DNA of 6,553 nucleotides from Limisphaerales bacterium (GTDB taxonomy: Bacteria > Verrucomicrobiota > Verrucomicrobiia > Limisphaerales > UBA11358): positions 1 to 6,553 of the forward strand of contig DMQW01000176.1 in the NCBI GenBank assembly GCA_003455565.1, written 5' to 3'. The stretch's first letter is position 1. The number at the start of each line of letters is the position of its first letter. Below are positions 1 to 5,863 of this stretch, one piece after another. Both the position numbers and the translations under genes were made by a program. The notes under the pieces were generated by a model. That model worked only from the letters and a program-made list of their open reading frames with translations. It made no database searches and was not told the origin of the DNA.

Positions 1-21
1 CGCGGGGACGCTCGCCCCACC
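1..21. repeat. Possible fragment of a GC-rich dispersed repeat at the left edge
   Basis: The first 21 bases (core GGGGACGCTCGCCCCAC) contain GGGG and CCCC arms around a short spacer and end in a CCCAC tail. The minus strand of the right-edge repeat (6534-6553) also ends in a CCCAC tail, after a different hairpin. The sequence is cut by the window edge, so its full extent and copy number cannot be seen. Calling it a dispersed repeat rests on resemblance to GC-rich intergenic elements I recall from Verrucomicrobiota, which is inference. It could equally be the end of an upstream gene or part of a weak hairpin. Confidence 0.3.
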
Positions 22-60
22 AGTTTTGACTTTCCGCTATACGATGTTTAACCTGCCGTT

Positions 61-546
61 ATGGAATCACTGCACGCACCGTGGCGCATCGAATACATCC
101 TCGCGCGAAAACCGGAATTGAAGGAAGGCCTCTTCACGCGCATCGCGCAATCGTCGGACGACGAGGCGAACTTCGTCGTCGTGCGCGACCGCACCTGTTT
201 CGCGCTGCTGAACCGCTATCCCTACAACGGCGGACACCTGATGGTCGTGCCTTACAAGGAAGTCGCGGATTTGAACGGGTTGACGGACGAGGAAGGGGCT
301 GATCTCTGGAAGCTCGTGCGCCGCTGCCTCAACGCACTGACGGCCGTGATGAAGCCGGACGGCTTCAACGTGGGCATCAACCTCGGCAAAGTCGCGGGCG
401 CGGGCATTCTGGAACACCTGCATATCCACATCGTGCCGCGCTGGAACGGCGACACGAATTTCATGCCGGTCATCGCCGGCACAAGCGTCGTGCCGGATGC
501 GTTGAAGGAAATCGCGGCGAAACTGCGGGCGGAATTGGGGAAATAA
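61..546 (+). CDS. HIT-family (histidine triad) nucleotide hydrolase/phosphorylase, Ap4A phosphorylase-like
   Basis: This is a 161-residue cytosolic protein of the histidine triad superfamily, whose members cleave or transfer nucleotidyl groups from dinucleoside polyphosphates or nucleotide conjugates. The signature HLHIHIV lies at residues 119-125 (His119, His121, His123); by family knowledge the middle histidine, His121, is the nucleophile. The context VAGAGILEHLHIHIVPRW followed by NGDTNFMPVI, plus an N-terminal APWRIEYI segment, resembles the bacterial branch that includes mycobacterial Ap4A phosphorylase (Rv2613c-like) more than short Hint proteins. The length fits that branch. The ATG at 61 is chosen because the APWR segment begins a few residues later; no clear Shine-Dalgarno sequence precedes it. 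It is separated from the next gene by 113 bases, so a shared transcript is possible but not shown. Substrate is not determinable from sequence alone. Confidence 0.93.
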   Translation: MESLHAPWRIEYILARKPELKEGLFTRIAQSSDDEANFVVVRDRTCFALLNRYPYNGGHLMVVPYKEVADLNGLTDEEGADLWKLVRRCLNALTAVMKPDGFNVGINLGKVAGAGILEHLHIHIVPRWNGDTNFMPVIAGTSVVPDALKEIAAKLRAELGK

Positions 547-553
547 ATTTCAG

Positions 554-642
554 CCACAGATGAACACGGATGAAATGCCTATTACCACTGTGTCGGAATT
601 GATTAAGGCTGGCATCCGTGTTTCATCCGTGGAAATCCGTGA
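554..642. repeat. Intergenic inverted repeat built from a short ATCCGTG/CACGGAT unit
   Basis: The left arm CCACAGATGAACACGGATG (554-572) is matched in inverted orientation by CATCCGTGTTTCATCCGTGG (613-632), with one mismatch and one extra base. A third partial unit, AAATCCGTGA, follows at 633-642. Each arm is itself a tandem pair of a roughly ten-base unit. The intervening 40 bases contain nothing I recognise. No T-tract follows the right arm, so it does not look like an intrinsic terminator for the HIT gene, although the transcript could fold into a long stem-loop. I recall similar CACGGATGAA sequences dispersed between genes in Verrucomicrobiota and related metagenomes; that link is unverified. 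The element fills most of the 113-base gap between the HIT and phoH genes. Confidence 0.7.
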
Positions 643-659
643 CTAAATAATTTTCAATT

Positions 660-1634
660 ATGGCAACTGAAATCCTTCATTTCGAGAACGCGCGGTTTGC
701 GCAGCAGCTTTTCAACCACGAGCCGCGCAATTTGCAGGCGCTGGAAACTGAACTCGGCGTCAAGGCCACGGCGCGCGAAGGCTGGATCAAGCTTGATGGT
801 GCGGCGGACGGCATTGAACGTGCGAAACAGCTTTTCGCCTCGCTGCAAAATATGTTGCAAGCCGGTTCGCCGGTGAAGAATCGCGAGTTCATGCACGCGT
901 TGAACGTCGTGAAACATGAGGGCGCTTCCACGTTGAAAGACATGGTGAACGACCGCGTGATGACGCACGACCGCAAGCCAGGCGTGACCGCCAAAACCGT
1001 CGGCCAGAAAAAATACGTTGAGGCGATCCGCAAGCACGACATTACGTTCGGCATCGGGCCAGCGGGCACGGGCAAAACGTATCTGGCGGTCGCGATGGCG
1101 TTGTCGGCTCTGCGCGAAGGCAAAACTTCGCGAATCATTTTGACGCGACCGGCGGTCGAGGCCGGCGAGGCGCTGGGATTTTTGCCGGGCGATCTTTACG
1201 AAAAGATCACGCCGTATTTGCGCCCGCTTCACGACGCGCTGCAGGACATGCTGCCCGCCGAGGAAATCGCGAAGCGCACCGAGCGTGGGACGATTGAAAC
1301 CGCGCCGCTGGCCTACATGCGCGGCCGCACGCTGAACAACGCGTTCATCATTCTGGATGAGGCGCAGAATTCCACGACGGAGCAGATGCTGATGTTTCTC
1401 ACGCGGCTCGGCCACGGCTCAAAGGCGGTCATCACCGGCGACGAGACGCAGGTGGATTTGCCGCCGCATAAAAATTCCGGATTGATCGAGGCGCACCACG
1501 CGTTGAAGCACACGGAGGGCATCGCGATCATCGAATTTTCCAAGCGCGACGTGGTGCGGCATCCGCTGGTGCAGCGCATCATCGCGGCTTACGAGGAACA
1601 TCGCGGGAAGGCCAGGACCATCGAAGCCGAATGA
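660..1634 (+). CDS. ybeZ: PhoH-like P-loop ATPase (YbeZ/PhoL type)
   Basis: This is a 324-residue cytosolic PhoH-family ATPase. Walker A GPAGTGKT is at residues 133-140 (Lys139, Thr140) and Walker B FIILDEAQ places Asp233-Glu234 in the helicase-like core; the following LTRLGHGSKAVITGD and QVDLP stretch is the typical PhoH sensor region. The first ~70 residues match the small KH-like N-terminal region of the YbeZ/PhoL subgroup, separating it from PhoH2 toxins, which carry a PIN domain. In the family, YbeZ interacts with YbeY and is linked to RNA metabolism and ribosome function; substrates are not fully settled. The stop codon overlaps the ybeY start (ATGA, 1631-1634), consistent with translational coupling. 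The chosen ATG has no evident Shine-Dalgarno sequence; an AATAAT at 646-651 could be a -10 box but lacks a good -35. Confidence 0.95.
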   Translation: MATEILHFENARFAQQLFNHEPRNLQALETELGVKATAREGWIKLDGAADGIERAKQLFASLQNMLQAGSPVKNREFMHALNVVKHEGASTLKDMVNDRVMTHDRKPGVTAKTVGQKKYVEAIRKHDITFGIGPAGTGKTYLAVAMALSALREGKTSRIILTRPAVEAGEALGFLPGDLYEKITPYLRPLHDALQDMLPAEEIAKRTERGTIETAPLAYMRGRTLNNAFIILDEAQNSTTEQMLMFLTRLGHGSKAVITGDETQVDLPPHKNSGLIEAHHALKHTEGIAIIEFSKRDVVRHPLVQRIIAAYEEHRGKARTIEAE

Positions 1635-2122
1635 ACGTCATCATCGCCAACCGTCAGCGGACGAAGAAAATCAACGCGCGGCTGCTCAAGCAAATCGTGA
1701 GCGAGCTGTTTGAGGAATTGAAAATTGCGGAGGCGGAACTCGGCATCAATCTGACAGCGGCACCGGAGATGACGCTGGTCAACGAAACTTTTCTCCAGCA
1801 CGAAGGCTCGACGGATGTGATTACGTTTGACCATGCAGTGGCGGAAAAGCGGAAAGCGGAAAGCGGAAAGCAGAAACCATTGCACGGCGAACTGTTTGTG
1901 TGCGTGGACGAGGCGGTTCTTCAGGCGAAAAAACTCGGCGTGAACTGGCAGTCGGAAGTCGTGCGTTACATCGTTCACGGCGTTTTGCATCTGCTCGGCC
2001 ACGATGATTTGCGGGCGGATTTGCGGCGCAAAATGAAGCGTGAAGAAAACCGGCTGGTGCGTCTGCTGGCGCGGCGGTTTGCGCTCGCGCAACTGTCGCG
2101 TCCGGCTAAAATGGGCGCATGA
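1631..2122 (+). CDS. ybeY: Endoribonuclease YbeY (16S rRNA maturation factor), with a repeat-derived loop insertion
   Basis: This 163-residue protein carries the UPF0054 metal-binding signature HGVLHLLGHDD at residues 116-126. In the family a single zinc is bound by an H-x3-H-x5-H motif and the enzyme processes the 16S rRNA 3' end and helps ribosome quality control. Here His116 and His120 are present, but the third ligand position (residue 126) is Asp. Upstream, STDVITFD and HGELFVCVDEA match the conserved strands of the fold. Between them, residues 71-82 (AEKRKAESGKQK) are encoded by a heptamer tandem repeat and look like an added charged loop; shorter homologues run almost directly from TFD-type to GEI-type sequence. 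The start overlaps the phoH stop and the stop overlaps the DUF502 start, both by ATGA. Function is likely retained because the core motif is intact and the insertion is in frame. Confidence 0.93.
   Translation: MNVIIANRQRTKKINARLLKQIVSELFEELKIAEAELGINLTAAPEMTLVNETFLQHEGSTDVITFDHAVAEKRKAESGKQKPLHGELFVCVDEAVLQAKKLGVNWQSEVVRYIVHGVLHLLGHDDLRADLRRKMKREENRLVRLLARRFALAQLSRPAKMGA
1841..1876 (+). repeat. GCGGAAA heptamer tandem array inside ybeY
   Basis: Five consecutive units can be read: GCGGAAAA (1841-1848), GCGGAAA (1849-1855), GCGGAAA (1856-1862), GCGGAAA (1863-1869) and GCAGAAA (1870-1876), for a total of 36 bases. The one 8-base unit makes the total a multiple of three, so the ybeY frame is preserved over 12 codons. 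The array is flanked by the near-identical CCATGCA (1831-1837) and CCATTGCA (1877-1884), which could be a duplicated junction. It lies in a loop region that varies between YbeY homologues. Confidence 0.85.
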
Positions 2123-2784
2123 GGAAGTCTATTTTCACCCGCTGGCGGGCGAGTTTTTTCACCGTCCTGGCCGTCACTCTGCCGGCGATAGTTTCGGTGG
2201 CCGCCGTGGTGTGGCTGTTTCGCACGGCCTCCAATTTCACGGACATGCTGCTGTTTTTTCCGAAGTTCTTCCTCGATAAAAAATTCATCTACGAGAACGG
2301 CGCGTCGGGGGAAATGTTCTGGTTTTGGAGCCTGCTCGCCTTTGTTCTCGCCGTGGCGTTGATCTCGGTCGTCGGCGTGCTGGCGCGTTATTACATCGGC
2401 AAACGGATGATCGAGTGGCTCGACGTGGCGATGATGAACGTGCCGCTGCTGAACAAGTTTTACGGCGCGATCAAGCAGGTCAACGAGGCGTTTTCTGGCA
2501 ATAAAAATTCCTTCAAGACGGTCGTCATGGTTGAATTTCCCAGCGCGGGAAGTTATTCCGTCGGCTTCATCACGAACGAGACGCAGGGCGAAGCGCAGAA
2601 AAAAATCGGGAAAAATCTCGTGGGCGTTTTCATTCCCACCACGCCGAACCCGACTTCCGGTTTTCTGATTTTGGTTCCGGAAGAGAAAGTCACCAAGCTG
2701 GACATGAGCGTGGCCGACGGCATCAAATACATCGTCAGCCTCGGCTCCATCACGCCGGAACACTTGCCGGTGAAAATCAAATGA
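2119..2784 (+). CDS. DUF502 family two-helix membrane protein
   Basis: This 221-residue protein matches DUF502, an uncharacterised bacterial membrane family. A positively charged N-terminus (MRKSIFTRWR) leads into a first membrane segment at about residues 12-34, then a loop, then a second at about 67-89, followed by ARYYIGKRM. The remaining soluble part contains family hallmarks: VPLLNKFYGAIKQV, VVMVEFPSAGSYSVGFIT and VFIPTTPNPTSGFLILVP. With both helices near the N-terminus and a positive N-terminus, both ends are probably cytoplasmic, which is inference. Function is unknown. It sits between ybeY and recO with ATGA overlaps on both sides (2119-2122 and 2781-2784), so it is co-translated with RNA and DNA maintenance genes, but that does not itself define a role. 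No signal peptide cleavage site is apparent. Confidence 0.9.
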   Translation: MRKSIFTRWRASFFTVLAVTLPAIVSVAAVVWLFRTASNFTDMLLFFPKFFLDKKFIYENGASGEMFWFWSLLAFVLAVALISVVGVLARYYIGKRMIEWLDVAMMNVPLLNKFYGAIKQVNEAFSGNKNSFKTVVMVEFPSAGSYSVGFITNETQGEAQKKIGKNLVGVFIPTTPNPTSGFLILVPEEKVTKLDMSVADGIKYIVSLGSITPEHLPVKIK

Positions 2785-3428
2785 TCGAGTCTGCCAACGG
2801 CATTGTCCTGCGCACGCGGCCGCTCACGGAGACGAGCTTGATTGTCCACTGGCTCACGCCGGATTTTGGGCGCATCGCCACAGTGGCCAAGGGCGCGCGC
2901 AGGCCGAAGTCGCCGTTTGCGGGACGGCTGGATATTTTTTATCGCGCGGATTTTTCCTTCAGCCGCAGCCGCAGTTCCGATCTGCACAACCTCCGCGAAG
3001 TCAGCCAGCGCGAAACGCATGGCGCAATCCGCGAAGACGTTTTTAAATTGCAACAGGCCGCCTATGCGACCGCGTTCATCGAATTGGCGACGGAAACGGA
3101 GACGCCGCTGCCGGAGATTTTTGAACTGACCGGCGCTTTTCTCGGCTGGCTCTGCGGCCAGACGCCGCGGCCGCAAAATATTTTTGCGCTGGAGCTGAAG
3201 CTGCTTCACGAGCTGGGGCTGGAACCGGACTTCATTGCGGCGCGCTTGACGCCGGGCGCGAAAAAAATTGTCCGGACCCTTTTGGAAAGCGACTGGGGAA
3301 AACTTTCGCGCTTGAGGTTGACCGGCACACAAGCGGCCGAATTGAGCCGTTTTTTGCAAGGTTTTCTAATTTTTCATCTGGGCCGGTTGCCGCGCGGCCG
3401 GATGGCGGCACTGGGCGCGACCACCTGA
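2781..3428 (+). CDS. recO: DNA repair protein RecO
   Basis: This 215-residue protein fits RecO, the mediator that works with RecR (and RecF) to load RecA on SSB-coated single-stranded DNA and anneal strands. The N-terminal ~80 residues form the expected OB-fold sequence: GIVLRTRPLTETSLIVHWLT, then GRIATVAKGARRPKS and SSDLHNLREVS. The remainder is helical, including FALELKLLHELGLEPDF, a common RecO C-terminal landmark. It is somewhat shorter than E. coli RecO (about 240 residues). The CxxC pairs that make a zinc site in some RecO proteins are absent; only one Cys (in WLCGQ) is visible, as is also the case in zinc-free RecO branches. It is the last gene of the coupled block, its ATG overlapping the DUF502 stop. 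No clear terminator follows in the 47-base gap. Confidence 0.88.
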   Translation: MIESANGIVLRTRPLTETSLIVHWLTPDFGRIATVAKGARRPKSPFAGRLDIFYRADFSFSRSRSSDLHNLREVSQRETHGAIREDVFKLQQAAYATAFIELATETETPLPEIFELTGAFLGWLCGQTPRPQNIFALELKLLHELGLEPDFIAARLTPGAKKIVRTLLESDWGKLSRLRLTGTQAAELSRFLQGFLIFHLGRLPRGRMAALGATT

Positions 3429-3434
3429 TTATTA

Positions 3435-3463
3435 TTTTCGTCCGGCAAAATTTCATTTATATT
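3435..3463 (+). promoter_or_regulatory. Weak candidate promoter upstream of the kinase gene
   Basis: The 47-base gap after recO is AT-rich against a GC-rich background. TATATT at 3458-3463 matches five of six bases of a sigma70-type -10 box, and TTTTCG at 3435-3440 lies 17 bases upstream but matches the -35 consensus poorly. Transcription from here would start only a few bases before the ATG at 3476. The kinase may instead be read through from recO. Confidence 0.25.
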
Positions 3464-3475
3464 CCGCCAAACAGC

Positions 3476-5863
3476 ATGGTTCCAAAACCCGTTAAAAAAT
3501 TTTCCAGTGTGCGGATGCAACTGGTCGCCAGCGTCTTTTTGTGGATTTCACCGGCGCTGGTGCTCACGTTCATCGTCAACCAGAACTGGTTCTGGGAATA
3601 CGCGCCGGCCTGGATCCGGCAGTATGCGTTGAATGTTCCGTGGGCGAGTTTCATCGTGGGCGTGCTGGCGTTGATGGCGGCGTGGTATGGCGGAGAGCAT
3701 TTTATTCTGGGGCAGGTGCAGGCGCTGACGAAGGCGGTGCTGCGGCTGTCCAGCGGTGATCTACAGGCGCGAACCGGGTTGAAAGAAGCGGAAGGCGAAC
3801 TTGGCCAGCTCGCGCAAAAATTTGACGAGATGGCCGATGCGCTTCAGAAGCGGCAGAAGGAACACGACGAGGCCGACCAGAAATTGCTCAACCGCGCGAT
3901 GCAGCAGACGGCGGTGTCCGCCGTCGGCCAATGTGCGCTGACCAACAAAGACCCGGAGGTGATCTACGAACAGGCGGTTTATCGCGTGGCCGAAATGTTG
4001 GAGGTGCAATACGCGATGCTTTTCCAAAGGATGCCCGATGGCAATCTGCATCCGCTGGCGGTCTATGGTTGCCGCCCGCAAGCGACCGGCGACACGGGCA
4101 GCAGCAAAAAATCACAGATGGTCGCGACCGCCGAAACCGGTGACGTTTCGCTGGTCAATGATTGGAACACGGAGACCCATTACGGCAAGTCCCTGCTGCT
4201 GACGGAACTGGGCGTGGTCAGCGGTGTCGCCGTCGCCATTCCCACGCGCGACAAACCCTTTGGCGTCCTCGCGGCGCATACGACGCATCGCCGGGAATTT
4301 TCCCCGGATGATGTCCAGTTTCTGCTGGCCATCGCCACGGTGGTCGGGATGGGAACCGAACGCATCAAGGCCGAGGCCGAAACAGAAAAACTCGCGACGT
4401 TTGTAAAAGAAAATCCGAGTGCGGCGCTGGAATTATCCGGGAACGGTTCGGTGAATTATTTCAATGTGGCCGCCGAGAAACTGGCGGCGGCGGCCGGCAA
4501 AACTCATCCGCGTGAATTGCTGCCGGAGCCGCTCCCGCAGATCGTCAAGGATTGTCTGGCGTCCGGTCAAAGCAAGACGAGCCATATCACGAAGATCAAC
4601 GACCAGACGATTTCGTGGTCGCTGCATCCGATGCCGGCCAGCGGCGTGGTGCATTGCTACGGCGAAGACATCACCAGCCGGTTGAACTTAGAAAATCAGC
4701 TCCGGCAGTCGCAAAAGATGGAATCCATCGGCCAGCTCGCGGCGGGCGTGGCGCATGATTTTAACAACATGCTCACCATCATCCAGGGGCATTCGAGCAA
4801 GCTGCTTTCCGAAACGACGCTGCCGCCGCAGGTGTTGGATCCGGTGCTGGCGATTTACGGCGCAGCGGAACGCGCGGCGGGATTGACGCGGCAACTGCTC
4901 ATGTTCACCCGCAAAAACGTGATGCAACCCCGCGTGCTTGATCTCGGTTCAATTGTCGGCAATATGAACAAGATGTTGTGCCGTTTGCTGGGCGAAACGA
5001 TAGCGCTGGAATTTCACGCGCCCGCAACGCTTCCCACCATCTACGGCGACAGCGGCATGATTGAACAGGTGTTGATGAATCTCGCCGTCAACGCGCATGA
5101 CGCCATGCCCGAAGGCGGCACGCTGACCATCCGCCTCGAGGAATTCCGGGCCGGGCCGGAGTATGTTGAACGGAATCCCGGCGCGCACGCGGGGCAGTTT
5201 GTGCGGCTGCAAGTCAGCGACACCGGCTTCGGGATGACGGAGGCGGTTCGGGCGCGGATTTTTGAACCCTTTTTCACCACCAAGGAAGTCGGCAAAGGCA
5301 CCGGCCTCGGACTGGCGACCGTCTTTGGCATCGTGCGCCAACACTCCGGGTGGATTGAAGTGTTCAGCGAAGTCGGCAAAGGCACCACGTTCACCGTTTA
5401 TTTTCCCGCCGGCGACGAAGCCTTGCCCGCCGAGGCGGAAAAAACGGTTGCCGCCGCTCCCGCTGCCGGCGGTTCGGAAACCATTCTGGTGGCCGAAGAC
5501 GAAATGGTTCTGCGCGAAATGGCGCACGAATTTCTCAAGGACTGCGGCTACCGCGTTTTGGAGGCCGCCTCCGGGCGCGAAGCCATCCTCGTCTGGCAAC
5601 AGCATCGCGGCGAAATTGATCTGCTGCTCACCGACATGAAAATGCCCGAAGGCATTTCCGGCCTGGACATCGCCGAACATATGCTGGCCGAACAACCAGG
5701 ATTGCGGATCATCTTCACCAGCGGTTATTCCGACGACATCGTCAGCCCGGAAGTTCTCGAACGCACCAACGCCCGTTTCCTGCCGAAGCCTTACGCCTAC
5801 GCCGACCTCATCCGGCTCGTGCGCGCGAGTCTCGACAACAAGACTGTCGCCAGTCAGGCCTGA
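3476..5863 (+). CDS. Membrane hybrid sensor histidine kinase (HAMP-GAF-PAS-like-HisKA-HATPase-REC)
   Basis: This 795-residue inner-membrane signalling protein has two membrane segments (about 15-34 and 56-72) enclosing only a ~20-residue external loop, so a large periplasmic sensor is absent. A HAMP-like linker follows (about 73-127), then a GAF-like domain (about 146-297), a divergent PAS-like segment (about 306-400), and the dimerisation/phosphoacceptor helix with His427 in AGVAHDFNN. The ATPase domain shows an N-box with Asn535 and Asn539, a G1 box with Asp582 (DTGFGM) and a G2 box GKGTGLGL at 606-613. After an Ala/Pro-rich linker, a C-terminal receiver has acidic Glu674-Asp675, phospho-acceptor Asp720, Thr748 and Lys771. 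All key catalytic residues are present, so it is likely active, passing phosphate from His427 to Asp720 and perhaps onward to an unseen Hpt protein. The signal is probably cytosolic or membrane-sensed. No partner regulator is in the window; it is not part of the ATGA-coupled block. Confidence 0.94.
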   Translation: MVPKPVKKFSSVRMQLVASVFLWISPALVLTFIVNQNWFWEYAPAWIRQYALNVPWASFIVGVLALMAAWYGGEHFILGQVQALTKAVLRLSSGDLQARTGLKEAEGELGQLAQKFDEMADALQKRQKEHDEADQKLLNRAMQQTAVSAVGQCALTNKDPEVIYEQAVYRVAEMLEVQYAMLFQRMPDGNLHPLAVYGCRPQATGDTGSSKKSQMVATAETGDVSLVNDWNTETHYGKSLLLTELGVVSGVAVAIPTRDKPFGVLAAHTTHRREFSPDDVQFLLAIATVVGMGTERIKAEAETEKLATFVKENPSAALELSGNGSVNYFNVAAEKLAAAAGKTHPRELLPEPLPQIVKDCLASGQSKTSHITKINDQTISWSLHPMPASGVVHCYGEDITSRLNLENQLRQSQKMESIGQLAAGVAHDFNNMLTIIQGHSSKLLSETTLPPQVLDPVLAIYGAAERAAGLTRQLLMFTRKNVMQPRVLDLGSIVGNMNKMLCRLLGETIALEFHAPATLPTIYGDSGMIEQVLMNLAVNAHDAMPEGGTLTIRLEEFRAGPEYVERNPGAHAGQFVRLQVSDTGFGMTEAVRARIFEPFFTTKEVGKGTGLGLATVFGIVRQHSGWIEVFSEVGKGTTFTVYFPAGDEALPAEAEKTVAAAPAAGGSETILVAEDEMVLREMAHEFLKDCGYRVLEAASGREAILVWQQHRGEIDLLLTDMKMPEGISGLDIAEHMLAEQPGLRIIFTSGYSDDIVSPEVLERTNARFLPKPYAYADLIRLVRASLDNKTVASQA
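5854..5863. other. Palindromic overlap of two convergent stop codons
   Basis: TCAGGCCTGA is a perfect 10-base palindrome in which the + strand TGA (5861-5863) ends the kinase gene and the - strand TGA (5854-5856) ends proS. Both proteins therefore finish with the same codons, CAG GCC TGA, giving C-terminal Gln-Ala. There is no intergenic space and no T-tract, so it is not by itself a recognisable bidirectional terminator. Confidence 0.9.

Noticed and set aside
26..54. Sigma70 promoter for the HIT gene (TTGACT at 26-31 with TAACCT at 49-54)
   Set aside because: The -35 match is good, but the -10 matches only three of six bases and transcription would begin at the ATG itself.
554..642. Intrinsic terminator for the HIT gene
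   Set aside because: The inverted arms are separated by 40 bases, are not strongly GC-paired as a short stem, and no T-run follows.
554..642. CRISPR array
   Set aside because: The units are about ten bases, inverted rather than regularly spaced direct repeats, and no spacers or cas genes are present.
654..1415. Long minus-strand open frame (253 codons) opposite the PhoH-like gene
   Set aside because: It is antisense to a strongly supported gene, has an Arg/His-rich composition typical of a shadow frame in GC-rich DNA, and shows no recognisable motif.
1975..2763. Long minus-strand open frame (262 codons) across ybeY and the DUF502 gene
   Set aside because: It spans the junction of two well-supported + strand genes and is rich in His, Arg and Asp without any domain-like pattern.
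4949..5695. Long minus-strand open frame (248 codons) opposite the kinase ATPase and receiver domains
   Set aside because: The + strand carries intact kinase catalytic motifs throughout; the antisense product is Gly/Phe/His-rich and resembles nothing known.
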